From Brachyhypopomus gauderio (Eukaryota > Chordata > Actinopteri > Gymnotiformes > Hypopomidae): DNA of 64,000 bases. This document shows positions 1 to 26,016 of the stretch, piece by piece. Both the position numbers and the translations under genes were made by a program. Below the pieces are notes generated by a model. The model saw only the letters and a program-made list of their open reading frames with translations, ran no database searches and had not been told where the DNA came from. The stretch is taken from positions 62,001 to 126,000 of the forward strand of contig NW_027506877.1 in the NCBI RefSeq assembly GCF_052324685.1. The letters are read 5' to 3'. Numbering within the stretch: the first letter of the stretch is position 1; each line of letters starts with the position of its first letter.

Positions 1-890
1 GCGGTACAAAAGCTGTTGTGCCGATTCAGCTTGTGTCTAACGTTAAGACTACTGAGTATGTTCCTGAGTCCGACAGACTCCACATAGGCAGATATAGTCT
101 TCCTTGTGCTCGTCTCCCTAACTCCAAGGCTTTACGCAACCTGGATGAGAAGCTACAACATTTGCCCTCTTTACCTCGTTCGGCTATTCAGGCACTTATT
201 GGAAAATACCCCACGTTGTTTTCTGACAAACTAGGTTGCACTTCTGTGTTAGAGCATGATGTAGATGTAGGGGATCATACCCCTATTAAACAGCATCCGT
301 ACCGGGTAAACCCCACAAAACGAGAGACTTTGAAGCAGGAGACTGCTTATTTGGTTGAAAACGGCATCTAGAGGTTTTACAGTCTCTTTGCTCGTTTACA
401 CCATGCTAATCTTGTATTGAATTTGGACAAATGTGATTTTGGAAAAGGCGTGGTGTCTTACCTAGGTAAGCTTGTAGGTCAAGGCCAGGTGAGACCCCTG
501 GACGCCAAGGTTCTCAGTATTACAAATTTTCCCGCACCTACCTCTCGAAGAGAGCTGCGAAGATTTCTGAGGAGTGACCAGTTGGACCATCCCGTGTGCT
601 TTTTCTCAAAAAAGTTCTTAAAACACCAAATGGCATACAGCACAATTGAAAAGGAGGCCCTAGCACTGTTGTTGGCCTTGCAACATTTTGAGGTTTACTT
701 GGGAGGTAGCTCTCTACCTATTGTGGTATACACCGATCACAACCCTTTGGTTTTTTTGGATCGGATGCGGAATACAAACCAGAGACTGATGCGTTGGTGC
801 ATTATTGTTCAGAGTTTTAACATCTCCATACGACACAAGAAAGGGGAACACAACATAGTGGCGGATGCTCTTTCTCGTTGCTAGGTAGCT
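1..890 (+). pseudogene. Ty3/Gypsy pol remnant with internal deletions
   Basis: Two reading frames (18-371 and 417-884) match successive parts of a Ty3/Gypsy Pol protein. The first is the protease-to-RT linker, ending in the early RT motif around PIKQHPYRVNP. The second picks up at the RT tail (NLDKCDFGKGVVSYLGKLVG), then jumps to the RNase H domain (YSTIEKEALALLLALQHF, VVYTDHNPLVFL) and ends at the usual IVADALSR connection motif. The RT catalytic core with its YxDD motif is missing between about 371 and 417. A second gap near 573 removes the start of RNase H. Integrase is absent. It is a dead copy cut by the window edge. Family assignment is secure from motif order; subfamily is not. Confidence 0.85.
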
Positions 891-1096
891 GTCCCGTGGG
901 AAGTTTATTTTTGTGGGTGGGGGTGTTCTGACCTACGTCATTGTGTATTGCGTCATTATCTGCTATGCCTGTATCTATTGTGAGTCTGCCCCTTTAAGAC
1001 TGTTTGCAGGGGCCGTCCGTTCTTCACCTTCCACACCTGATGCGGCTTACCGTGACAACGGAGGAAGACGGAAAGGAAGCCAGGGGAACACAGCGC
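891..1096 (+). other. Possible polypurine tract and LTR start, no gene
   Basis: After the pol remnant stops there is a G-rich tract at about 913-924 followed by TGTTCTGACC, which would suit a polypurine tract and the first bases of a 3' LTR of the same element. No matching 5' LTR lies in the window, so this is inference. I see no coding sequence here. Confidence 0.3.
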
Positions 1097-1171
1097 CACA
1101 GCGCCAGGGGAATTTCTGTCTCTGGTTCGTTCACACTGCGATATCGGAGAGCCGAACCAGCCAACATCTCA
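1097..1171. repeat. 75-bp direct repeat, left copy
   Basis: This segment recurs at 2151-2225 with about two mismatches in 75 bases (CAGGGG versus CTGGGG, CACACTGCG versus CACGCTGCG). The pair brackets the GC-rich minisatellite block. No function is evident. Confidence 0.85.
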
Positions 1172-2221
1172 ACAGACGGGCAGCGGGAACAGGAGCCGGC
1201 AGACGGGTAGCGGGAACAGGCAGCGTCCGCTGGCGGGCAGCGGGAACAGGCAGCGTCCGCTGGCGGGCAGCGGGAACAGGCAGGGTCCGCTGGCGGGCAG
1301 CGGGGACAGGAACCTGAGGCGTGGACTGCCGACGGGCAGCGGGGACAGGAACCTGAGGCGTGGACTGCCGACGGTCAGCGGGGACAGGAACCTGAGGCGT
1401 GGACTGCCGACGGGCAGCGGGAACTGGAACCTGAGGTGAGGAGAAGCGCTCGGGGGGCGGAGCCGCCAAGCCGACGTCCTCGGGGAGCGGAGCCGCCAAG
1501 CCGACGTCCTCGGGGAGCGGAGCCGCCAAGCCGACGTCCTCGGGGAGCGGAGCCGCCAAGCCGACGTCCTCGGGGGGCGTGACCGCCAAGCCGACGTCCT
1601 CGGGGGGCGTGACCGCCAAGCCGACGTCCTCGGGGGGGGGGGGGGGGGGGCGGGACCGCCAAGCCGACGTCATCAGGGGGGGGCGGGACCGCCATACTGA
1701 CGTCATCGGGGGGCGGGACCGCCATACTGACGTCATCGGGGGGCGGGACCGCCAAGCCGACGTGGCCAGTACTCCCCCCCAAAAAATACTTGGGGGTGTC
1801 GTGTGGAGTAGCCGGCGGGATCAGAGGCGGTGGGTCCTCTTCCTCAGGGTCCTGGGAGAGCCTGGAAGAATACACAGACACAGAAGCCCCTCTGTGGCTC
1901 TCTCTGCGACGGCTCCGCCTCCTCTGAGGCGTCGGGAGCTCGCGGAAGCCATCGAGAGCCAACCGAGGGTTAAGCAAACGCCAGTCTGTGCACTCAATTC
2001 GTCTGCTCGCGACATGTACTACAGGTTTCTCCTCCCTATAGTGATCAAGCCGGGCAGACACGTAGCGCTCAACAGGAGACTCGACGCGAAAGCCAGTCGA
2101 AACCGAAACTGACTGAGCTTTCGTTGGTGCGTGTCGAGACTTCCGTGTTCCCACAGCGCCTGGGGAATTTCTGTCTCTGGTTCGTTCACGCTGCGATATC
2201 GGAGAGCCGAACCAGCCAACA
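1131..2221 (-). CDS. Proline-rich repeat-containing ORF of unknown origin
   Basis: On the minus strand a frame opens after a TGA near 2221 and runs through an arginine-rich stretch (about 2154-1800), then into decapeptide repeats of the type PPPDDVSMAV and PPEDVGLAAP, then repeats of the type TPQVPVPAARRQS and RTLPVPAARQ. A run of 18 G on the plus strand (about 1632-1650) switches the open frame from the 2154-1375 ORF to the 1736-1131 ORF, but the peptide register of the repeats carries on across it. The repeat units (30, 39 and 30 bp) are all multiples of three. I see no convincing ATG near the start, so it may be an exon, a decayed retroelement ORF or a chance frame. An LTR-like repeat lies directly upstream on the same strand (2290-2757), which favours a retroelement leader or gag-like ORF. 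Function unknown. Confidence 0.35.
1174..1772. repeat. Three consecutive GC-rich minisatellites
   Basis: Units change along the block: 30-bp units containing CAGCGGGAACAGGCAGCG (about 1174-1300), 39-bp units containing GGGACAGGAACCTGAGGCG (about 1295-1432), then 30-bp units containing GGAGCCGCCAAGCCGACGT (about 1446-1772), with an 18-G run inside. The last units contain the CRE palindrome TGACGTCA at 1698-1705 and 1728-1735. Confidence 0.9.
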
Positions 2222-2225
2222 TCTC
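2151..2225. repeat. 75-bp direct repeat, right copy
   Basis: Near-identical partner of 1097-1171. It lies just inside the LTR-like repeat that starts at 2290. The two copies read in the same direction, so this is a direct repeat and not a terminal inverted repeat. Confidence 0.85.
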
Positions 2226-2289
2226 ATCGCAGCGATTAAACTCACCAGAGTCTCGCTCCCTCGCTGTGTCCTTGTAAGATCCGTGATTA

Positions 2290-2757
2290 TGTAACGTTCT
2301 GTGTAGCGCAGAACAGGGAGGCGGACACAAACGTTGAGGAGAGCGAAATTTATTAAAGGAAATTCCAGAGGCAGAGTCGAAATAGCAGACATGGGTCACA
2401 ACGGGCAGGCAGTCCAGACATGAAATACGAACAGACATAATCGGACAGAGTACTAAACACGACGGGGAAACAGGGAACAGGCAGGAATACTGGCAGCGGA
2501 AACAATACTCACAACGAACAGGTTGGAACAAAGCACAAGGCACAAAGTAGACAAAATCACGGATACTGGACTGGGGAAATACTAGGACTTTATACATAGA
2601 GACTAACTAGGGACAGGTGATGGCAATGACACTGGGGCGTGGCAACAAACAAGGAATAAACGCAACAAATGAGCAGGGCGGGACAAACAGGCAGGGAACA
2701 CTGACATGAGGGAACCCAGAGTGACAGCTACGAGAGGGGGCGTTGCCCTACGTGACA
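2290..2757 (-). mobile_element. Solo-LTR-like repeat, family starting TGTCACGTAGGGC
   Basis: Read on the minus strand it starts TGTCACGTAGGGCAACGCC and ends GAACGTTACA, with a TTTAATAAATTTCGCTCTCC poly(A)-like region near the end. The same family recurs at 48546-49057 (minus), 38274-40396 (plus, interrupted) and 35890-36329 (plus, partial). TG at the start, CA at the end and the AATAAA-type signal support an LTR. Flanking 5-bp repeats do not match here (GATTA, CAATG), so this copy may be rearranged or may be the 5' LTR of the repeat ORF that follows it on the same strand. Confidence 0.6.
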
Positions 2758-4643
2758 CAATGTCGCATCATCATTAGCTTCGGTTTAAAAACAGGACAAG
2801 AAAAAGCTCTGACACATATACATCCAGCAGTCTCAGACACAGGTGAATCCTATATGCCAATCCACCCAGTCCTTTGCCATTACTCACCCTCCAGTTTGGA
2901 GGTGACACTTCACAACTCCCTGGCTGCCACAGAAATGTTCACCAAGAAGAATGTGCAAGAAAACATCAGAGGTGGGACCAAGTCAGTGTTTTGCAAGTCT
3001 CAAGTAAGTCCAAGTCTTTATACCTCAAGTCCCGAGTCAAGTCTCAAGCAAAGACACTCAAGTCAAGTCAAGTCTCGAGTCAAGACAGGCATCAGTCAAG
3101 TCAAGTCCCAAGTCTGAAACTTGGAATTTCAAGTCCTTTCGAGTCTTTTTTTTTTTTTTTACCAATGTTGCAGGTATATTTTAAATGTAAATAATAGACA
3201 TGCGTTCTTTTTAAAATCTGTATTCTCCTCAAATCTTGATAAAACATGTGCAACTGAAAACACAAAGTATTTAAAAAAATTAAAATTACACCTCTTTATT
3301 GCACAGTTCAATTTGTTAAACTTAGTTGCAAAAATATTCATACTTTAAACTACAATTTTCCAGAAATAAATATTCTGTGAAAAAGTCATAAGTAGAACTC
3401 CATGTTCAAATAAAAAGTGCTGATATTTTCACAGTACAATACAAAGAACCATAACAGCATTTTCCCTCTCTTCTCTTATCTGGTTTCTTGGAGAACATGT
3501 GTGAGTGACACAAGACAAACAAATATAAGAACTGAACAATTAACAGGAACCTGCAACTTTAGACATTTCAGTAAACTATTCTGCATTGCATTTGCTGGCC
3601 AAAAGTCTGTATGTCATTTGTGCACGATGAATGATGTCCCCATAGCTGAAAACTCGCTCCACTTTTGTCAATATATTTTTTTCTCGACGTAGATGTCTTC
3701 AAATACACAATCCATGCTGAGATAGAACTGGATATTATGATGGTGACAGAGAGAGACTCTCTTCCCCGAGATCAGATACAGAACCCAGGGTTGCCAACTC
3801 TCACGCATTGAGCGTGAGACACACACATTGAGCGTGAGACACACGCATTTGACCGTCTTCACACGCTCTCACGCCACACGTCCGATTTCTCACGCCGGAA
3901 AAAAATCTAGTTTATTTACCTCTGATCCACATCTATGATTCAATGAGTTACTAGTTCGCTCTGGCACCAACCCCTGGCGATCGATCGATCGCGATATAAT
4001 ACTTAATTTGTGTCCATTTTACACCCCGCCCAGTAAAAACTTACGTTCGCCAACCCCCCATTTGATTGGTTGTGCTGCAGCTCATGCACACACACGTACA
4101 GAGTGTGGAAAAGCAGAGGACTGGTCTACGTCAGAAGGACGGAAATGAAATTAATGGGGCGCACTTTATAAATATTAATATGCGTTTTAAAATTTAGATT
4201 TGGGGTAAAAAAAAAATCAAGTCTTTGCAAGTAAACAGGTTCAAGTCCAATTCAAGTCCCAAGTTATTGGTGTAAAAGTCCAAGTCAAGTCTAAGTCTCT
4301 GAATATTTTTTCAAGTCAAGTCAAAAGTCTTAATATTAATGACTCGAGTCTGACTCGAGTCCAAGTCATGTGACTCGAGTCCCCACCTCTGGAAAACATC
4401 ACCAGTAAACCTGATGACATATCAAAGGTCAATGCTAAGACTCACGCAGCCAAACAGGCAGGTCATAACCAGGCAAAAAACATCTTTATTGAACACTGGT
4501 GTGCAAAATGTCAGAATCAGATAATGGATTTTTATTTTTATTTTGATTGTATGACCATCACCCATGATAAACACCCTCCAGGTACATTAGTGAAGAACCA
4601 GATATACTGTAGCAGAGCACAAAGGAGTATAACAATATTCTGA
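2743..4643 (+). other. Open reading frame interrupted by a hAT insertion
   Basis: An open frame runs from 2743 (no ATG; TTG codon) to the hAT insertion at 2967. If the element and one copy of its 8-bp target duplication are left out, the same frame continues from 4400 to a TGA near 4641, giving about 158 codons without a stop. I do not recognise the product. A cysteine pair (WCAKCQ) lies in the distal part. The continuity could be chance in AT-moderate DNA, or a relic exon. Confidence 0.25.
2967..4391. mobile_element. Non-autonomous hAT element with 8-bp TSD
   Basis: It begins CAGAGGTGGG and ends CCCACCTCTG, a 10-bp terminal inverted repeat, and is flanked by the exact 8-bp duplication GAAAACAT (2959-2966 and 4392-4399), which is diagnostic of the hAT superfamily. 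Both ends are rich in repeated AAGTC/GACTCGAGTC words, likely subterminal transposase-binding motifs. It has no transposase ORF. The interior around 3780-4090 resembles 50780-51000, so it carries an older repeat. Confidence 0.92.
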
Positions 4644-5515
4644 TGGAAAAATCGGACAAAGTGTTAATTGATCTGTTGATGGATGGATGGAAAGATACAT
4701 ACAGAGAGACTGAATTTCAGATTTCATCTTTCCAATCTTGTTTTTTATTATGTTAAGACAGAGTGCAAAAAAATGATGACTGATTTCTGAGTATTAAGTC
4801 ATATTAATACATTAATATTAATTCAAGAGCAATTCCCATATCATAACAATAACACTGTATGTTGTCTCATTGTTACGGTTGTGGCCACAAACAAAAAGAT
4901 TCAAGTTTATTCAAGAAGGTTTACACTTCATGGCCTTTGGTGAAGCTTAAACTCTGAAATTAACAGCTCAGCTGTCTGTACAGAGAAGAATGCTGCGGTG
5001 TTTGATATGATGGAGTAGAGAACACACAGTATGTCCCAAAATATATTTATAAGATAAATAGCTTTTAAACCTAAACTTGTAAGACACAAAGGTTCTGAGT
5101 CCTAAATGATGTCATAGTAATGCAAATTTGCACTGATTAAACAGTAAACCTGTCAGAGGTAAATTGTCATGATCAGAATATCAAGTGCAATGGAAATGGT
5201 GCTGGCTGAAGTAATATTTAATGTTAAATTAAATATAAACTACTGTACTACTGAGTCTTTCTTCCTTGTTTATTCTGCTCACCACAGTGCTTTGTTTTGT
5301 GTTGCCATGTACACTAAAGACTCTCCATTCATGTATTTGTGTCTCACTTCCTCTTTTCCTCGTTGCTGGTTATATGTTTATTTTGTGCTGGTTTGTTTTA
5401 AAACGAAATACAATCTCAGATTTTAGCACTCTGTTGTCATGCTTTTGCCACTGGAAACAGTAGGAAAAAAATATTTTATGATTGGAATAATTTTGCTTTT
5501 TTTTATATTGCAATT
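4644..5515. other. No recognisable feature
   Basis: AT-rich sequence with a short GGAT-rich simple run near 4680. I see no exon with convincing splice sites and no terminal repeats. Confidence 0.5.
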
Positions 5516-5858
5516 TCATAGATTTAAGATGTCATTCAAACTTATATAGGAGATAATCAGTGGAGTCGAGTTTTTACCTCCATAATTGTCACAAGGACAG
5601 AATAATGGGTAGAGTTTCTCAGTGAAGAACAGACCAGTGTAAGAATAGATATGAGACCTGGCCTCCACATCATAAAAGGAGACCAGACCCTCCTCATAAT
5701 CCACAAACACCCCCACTGTCTGGGGCTTCTCTCTCAGAGTGAGGGGGATATGGGGACAATCACAAGCTGTATACTGATTCTCATTCCTCAGAATCACAGA
5801 CCAGAAATCCATCCTGAGGACTCAGTGTAATATCCCCCTTCCTGTTAACAGACAGGTA
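5516..5858 (-). pseudogene. Truncated SPRY (B30.2) exon
   Basis: The minus strand encodes the C-terminal SPRY half found in the exon at 6457-7010 (shared words LREKPQTVGVFVDYEEGLVS and FYDVEARSHIYSYTG). It lacks the PRY half: homology starts abruptly at about 5858 within the VNRKGDITLSPQD region. An extra T near 5808 shifts the frame upstream of FWSVILRNENQY. No splice acceptor survives, so it is a dead paralogous exon just downstream of TRIM gene A, left by tandem duplication. Confidence 0.85.
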
Positions 5859-6456
5859 ATTAGGTATGGAGAACCACAACAAAACACACAACATCACCTT
5901 ATTAAATAACTTTGTCCAACAGGCTAAACATTTATCCTCACTAAGATTGACCCAGTACTCAATAGGGAGAGGCTCTCTGACTCAGGAACAGATAGATTAG
6001 CCATGAACGCTTGCTAGAGGAGTTGAGTAAGGAAACACATAAAAGAATAAGTGACAACTTGACAGTAAGTAACTTCTACCCATGTTCAATCTCTATGAAT
6101 TCAAATAGAACATACACCTCAAATACAACATACATCAGACACTTACAAAAAGGGACACATGACTATGTACATAAGAACTTCAAATAATCAAAGCTGCACA
6201 AGGACATAGTTCACAACACTGAATCCAACAATGACCCCCGCTGACCAGAATGATGATAGTCAAAGAATATATACCAAATTTATTACTACCATTAGGGCAA
6301 CAGCTGAAAAGCTAGAAGAGAAGGAGCGGTAACCATGGGGTGTGACTAGTTCAACACCATAACTGCATGCAGTGGAAAACTACAGAAAACCAGGAACGGA
6401 TTTGGCAGAAAATTGGAGCTAGACATTAGACATAGATGATTTAAGATGGCAAACAT
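5859..6456. other. No recognisable feature
   Basis: Spacer between the truncated SPRY exon and the 3' end of TRIM gene A. It may include that gene's 3' UTR, but I see no clear poly(A) signal to define its end. Confidence 0.4.
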
Positions 6457-18118
<11,662 letters not shown>

Positions 18119-18863
18119 TTCCTTCTTTCTCTTTTAACTCTTGAAAAGAAATCACATTACATCTGTCATATTAAGGTAATATCTGCCACATTTAAGGTAT
18201 ATCTGCCATATGTAGGACTACATGCTTCTTGCATTAACAGTACTCTTGCTGTATTTGATCAAAAATGTATATCTGTTGCTGTTTTTTGCCACTGTCACCT
18301 TCATTTACACCGCAATGTGTATCTAAGTAAAATGCACTAGAGCTTCTAAGATATGTAACTTTCGACTGGAAAACCCGTTGTCCTTATAATAAAATTTATA
18401 ATAAAAATCAGCAAACATAAATGTTATTGCCATTAGCCTACACTTCCCACATTTTGTTGTTTCAATGATGTTATGCTACACTCAATATTCACCAGTGAGT
18501 AGTGCTAAATATTCACCAGTGAACAGTCATAGTGATATTTGACCGTTTACCCACCTTAATACCTATTTCAAAAACTGAACAAAAGTTTGCGGAGTGTGAG
18601 ATATACCTATAAACCATAGCAAAAGCACAGGATGTTCTGTTATAGATGATGATTTGCAACATATGTGTTAAGGTCGTGACTTGGAATATATGCATAATAT
18701 TGTATTCTTCAATTAGAAGCATATGTGTCGTGTTGCTTAAAATAATCTTTGGTTCCTGTTTTATGCTTATTTTATTAACACATGTGCACGTAACTTCTGA
18801 TCGCCATTATCGTTCATCTCGTTCTCGCGATAACTCCAAAACATCAACTATACTACATATTCC
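18119..18863. other. 5' flank of TRIM gene A unit 1
   Basis: No gene. The part at about 18310-18450 is similar to 47050-47180, upstream of gene B, so it is ancestral TRIM 5' flank. No promoter element could be assigned with confidence. Confidence 0.5.
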
Positions 18864-18981
18864 AATTCCAAAACAAATCAGGAGTGAACAATGTGACTTG
18901 TAATGTGAATGTAGCTTATATTTCATTATAGCTTTTGACCACAGATTAGAGACAAATGTGTTTATTAGGAACACTTCTCAC

Positions 18982-22011
<3,030 letters not shown>

Positions 22012-22879
22012 TTCCTTCTTTCTCTTTTAACTCTTGAAAAGAAATCACATTACATCTGTCATATTAAGGTAATATCTGCCACATTTAAGGTATATCTGCC
22101 ATATGTAGGACTACATGCTTCTTGCATTAACAGTACTCTTGCTGTATTTGATCAAAAATGTATATCTGTTGCTGTTTTTTGCCACTGTCACCTTCATTTA
22201 CACCGCAATGTGTATCTAAGTAAAATGCACTAGAGCTTCTAAGATATGTAACTTTCGACTGGAAAACCCGTTGTCCTTATAATAAAATTTATAATAAAAA
22301 TCAGCAAACATAAATGTTATTGCCATTAGCCTACACTTCCCACATTTTGTTGTTTCAATGATGTTATGCTACACTCAATATTCACCAGTGAGTAGTGCTA
22401 AATATTCACCAGTGAACAGTCATAGTGATATTTGACCGTTTACCCACCTTAATACCTATTTCAAAAACTGAACAAAAGTTTGCGGAGTGTGAGATATACC
22501 TATAAACCATAGCAAAAGCACAGGATGTTCTGTTATAGATGATGATTTGCAACATATGTGTTAAGGTCGTGACTTGGAATATATGCATAATATTGTATTC
22601 TTCAATTAGAAGCATATGTGTCGTGTTGCTTAAAATAATCTTTGGTTCCTGTTTTATGCTTATTTTATTAACACATGTGCACGTAACTTCTGATCGCCAT
22701 TATCGTTCATCTCGTTCTCGCGATAACTCCAAAACATCAACTATACTACATATTCCTTCCTTGTGTAGAACAAAAGTCTATCTGTAACTTACAAACATAT
22801 TTTCTTATACATCTCAACACATCATATTGTTCCAAAAATCTCCAATCAAACAAGACATTATTACTATTATTTTTTTTAC

Positions 22880-24837
22880 GTCTCTCTATATCTGATGGGC
22901 TTTCTAATAACACAGCCCTTCCTGGTAGTAATGACCTCAGGAACAGCTGGTTCAGTTTCAGGTGGGGTCTCCTACTGGAGCAGTCTCAGCAATAGGCGTC
23001 ATTGTTAGTTTGAGTGTGGTGTGCCAAAGGATGTTCAAAAATGTCAAAGTCCACTACCACAGGTGTATGTCGAAGATGTTTGACATTTCGGATTACTTTA
23101 CTTTGATCCATCCTCTGTGTTGACCAGTTCAAAAGAGTTGTCTGCTGTGTTTCTCAGTAGTACATAGCGAATGTCTTTGTACGTGGGATCCAACTTTCCA
23201 TTCTCCAGACTGGCAATGTAGACTACGTCACCAACTTTAAAAATTGTGTTCCTTTGCCCTGTTGGTCTGGTCAGCACACTGTTTCATTTTAGTTTTATAT
23301 TTATCGTGATGGATTCTGACATCTGCTTCTCTTCTTTTGGATTTTCTCTTTTCTTCTCCAGGATAGGACACTTCGTGCGGATGTCTCATCCAAACAGGAG
23401 CATGGCTGGTGTTTCTCCTGATGCTCTGTGTGGTGTAGAGCGATATGCCATTAGGATCTTTGGAAGTTCCTCTTGCCATGTTTTTCCTTCACACTTGGTT
23501 GCTCTGAAGGCTTTCTTCAAGTATCTGTGAAATCTCTCAATTTTTCCGTTGCTCTTTGGGTAATACGGTGATGCTCTGATGTGCTTAATGCCACTTGACT
23601 TAAGAAATAACTCAAAACGCTGTCCTACAAATTGCCTTCCATTGTCAGTAACAGCCTCTAACAGATAACCAAACCTAGCAAATATTTTTGTCAGCTCTGT
23701 GATCACAGTGGCTGAAGAGATATCTGAAATAACTACGGCCTCTGGAAAGGACGTAAAGTAGTCTATCACAGTTAGCAAATACTTGTTTTGGATAGGACCC
23801 ACTAGATCAATACATATCTTGGTCCATGGTCTTGGTGGTAGCTCTAGTGGTTGAAGAGGTTGATCTTCATGTTGTTGTTGGTTAAGCACACAGGTGGAGC
23901 AGATTCTAATTAGTCTTTCTACATCTAGGTCCATATTGGGCCAGTAGAATTTGCTTCTTAGGTATTGTTTTGTGCGGACCACCCCTTGGTGAGTCTCATG
24001 TGCAATCATATGTGCTTGTTTTATCATTGTTTTTGGTAGTATTATTCTGTGTCCCCTCAGCACAAGTCCATCATATGTGCACAACTCTCCAGCACATCTG
24101 TTGTAAGGCTGAAGTTCCTCTGGAACAGGATTCGGCCATTTTCCCGTCTCCACAATTGTCTTTAGTTGTTTCAGAGCGTCATCCTCTGTCATTTTCTGTT
24201 TGATGTCCTCAAGATTCATGGCTTGTACCTCATTCATTGTCACTGACAACACTCTGTCCACATAAGTGTCCATGTACTCATTGTACTTTGTCTCTCGTAA
24301 AGGGAGTCGTGAGAGTGAATCTGCTACATTAGACTTTCTGCCAATATGCTCTATCTTGTAATCATATGGTTGTAGTCTCAAGCTAAGTCTCTGTATTCGT
24401 GGTGGTAACAGCGTTGCTTTCTCTGGGTTAAACATATAAATGAGGGGTTTGTGGTCTGTTTGTAAAGTAAACTTGGCCCCCCATAAGTACGTTCTAAAAT
24501 GTTCCACAGGCCATACACATCCCAAAGCCTCACGTTCTATCTGAGAATAGCGACGTTTTGTTGGGGTCAGTGAACGACTTGCGTACGCTACTGGCTTGTT
24601 CTGTCCATCTGATTGGGTCTGTAATAAAACTGCACCTAGTCCTACTGAACTCGCATCACTAATGACTACTGTAGGAGCATTTAGTTTAAAGTAAGCCAGA
24701 CATGGCTCACTTACCAGAGCTTCTTTCATTGCTTTGAATGATCTATCTGTTTCACTTGTCCAGTCCCATGCTTGTCCTTTTCTAGTCAGCTTCCGTAGTG
24801 GTTCTGATAAGTTTGCATAATTTGGTATAAACTTCAT
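22880..24837 (-). pseudogene. Ty3 RNase H and integrase
   Basis: RNase H begins with VVISDASSVGLGAVLLQ and includes YSQIEREALGCVW and LQTDHKPLIYMF. Integrase has the H-x-H/C-x2-C zinc region (AHETHQG, CSTC) and the D,D,E core (CIDLVGPI, VTDNGRQFVG, PYYPKSNGKIERFH). The long frame ends at a TGA near 23386, directly after MLLFG, where the family continues with R-D; this fits a CGA to TGA change. The 3' part continues in shifted frames with a GDVVYIASL-type C-terminus. Confidence 0.88.
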
Positions 24838-24854
24838 AAGAAATCCACAGGTGC

Positions 24855-25574
24855 CTAGGAATGAGCGGAGTAACTGGACATTTTCAGGTCTTGGTGCTTT
24901 GCGGATGGCTTTCTCAGGTCGGGTTTAATTCCTTCTGCAGTGATCACATGCCCAAGTATCTCAATTTGTTGTAGACCGAAGATACACTTGTTTCTATTGA
25001 GGGTTAAACCTCTGTCCTTGAATCGTTGAAAGACTTGTCTCAGTCTCTGTTCAAGCTGCTCTTCATTCTCACCGAAGATCACAACGTCATCCATATAACA
25101 GACAGTGCCAGGCATTCCACATAACATTGACTCCATAGCCTTCTGATAGGCTTCAGGTGCGCTCGATAATCCAAACGGAACTTTTCTAAAGCGATAGCAC
25201 TCTCTGTGTGTGATGAATGTCGTTAGAGGTCTGGATTCTGGGGCTAAGTCACACTGCCAAAACCCTTTTCGTGCATCCAGTTTAGCAAACACTTTTGCTC
25301 CCTGCACTGCTTGTAAGATGCTGTCCACCGTTGGCACTGGATGCCTTTCCCTGATCACGGCTTTATTCACTTCTCTAAGGTCTACGCATAGCCTCACTTC
25401 TTTTGTATCTTTCTTAGGTACAATCAGGATATTAGAAATCCATTTTGATCCTTCATTCACGTCTTCTATGATACCTTGATCAAGCATCCTGTCTAGCTCC
25501 TGGTTTACAGCTTCCAGCATGGGATAAGGGACTCTCTTTAAACCCTGTGCTACAGGTGGGATTTTGGCATCCAC
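24855..25574 (-). pseudogene. Ty3 reverse transcriptase
   Basis: Contains the RT blocks [51 protein letters not shown] and the active site YMDD ([11 protein letters not shown]), then [17 protein letters not shown]. One base is missing at about 24918, so the thumb and the link to RNase H are in another frame. Apart from that the domain is complete. It synthesises element cDNA from RNA in the particle. Confidence 0.88.
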
Positions 25575-25692
25575 TGTGACCTTGTGACTATAACCTTTAA
25601 TCTGACCTAGTCCTTTGAAGATCAGAGGGTACTCTTTAACAAGTTCCTCAAATCTATCTGTATACCCTACTGTGTTAATTTTTTCTCCAGTG

Positions 25693-26004
25693 TTAAAATA
25701 TCTTTAATTCAAAGCTTGTTTTTCTACCCAGCAGTGCTTCTACATTTCCTTCTATCACATATATGTAATCTTTAACTACTTTGTCTTTCCACATCATTTC
25801 TGCTTCAAAGTATCCAACACTTTTAAGTGAAGTGGTTTGAGCATAGGCATAAATTTTATTTTTTTTTTGTTTCAGCTTTGTTCTAGTGGACATTGTTCTT
25901 TTATACAGGTCTTGTCCTATAAAGTTTCTTCCACTTCCTGTATCTATGACCATTTTCAGCCATTGTCCATTAACCTTGACTCTTTCAGTACCTTCAGGAT
26001 CCAC
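25693..26004 (-). pseudogene. Ty3 aspartic protease
   Basis: Short domain with the catalytic motif VIDTGSGRNFIG followed by YVIEGNVEALLGRK, the C-terminal ALLG signature. A four-T run at about 25697-25700 appears to have gained one base, so the frame stops instead of running into RT. Confidence 0.85.
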
Positions 26005-26016
26005 TGCGTGGATGAA

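Noticed and set aside
2290-2757. Exact 5-bp target duplication for the first LTR-like repeat
   Set aside because: Flanks GATTA and CAATG do not match, so I did not claim a clean solo LTR there.
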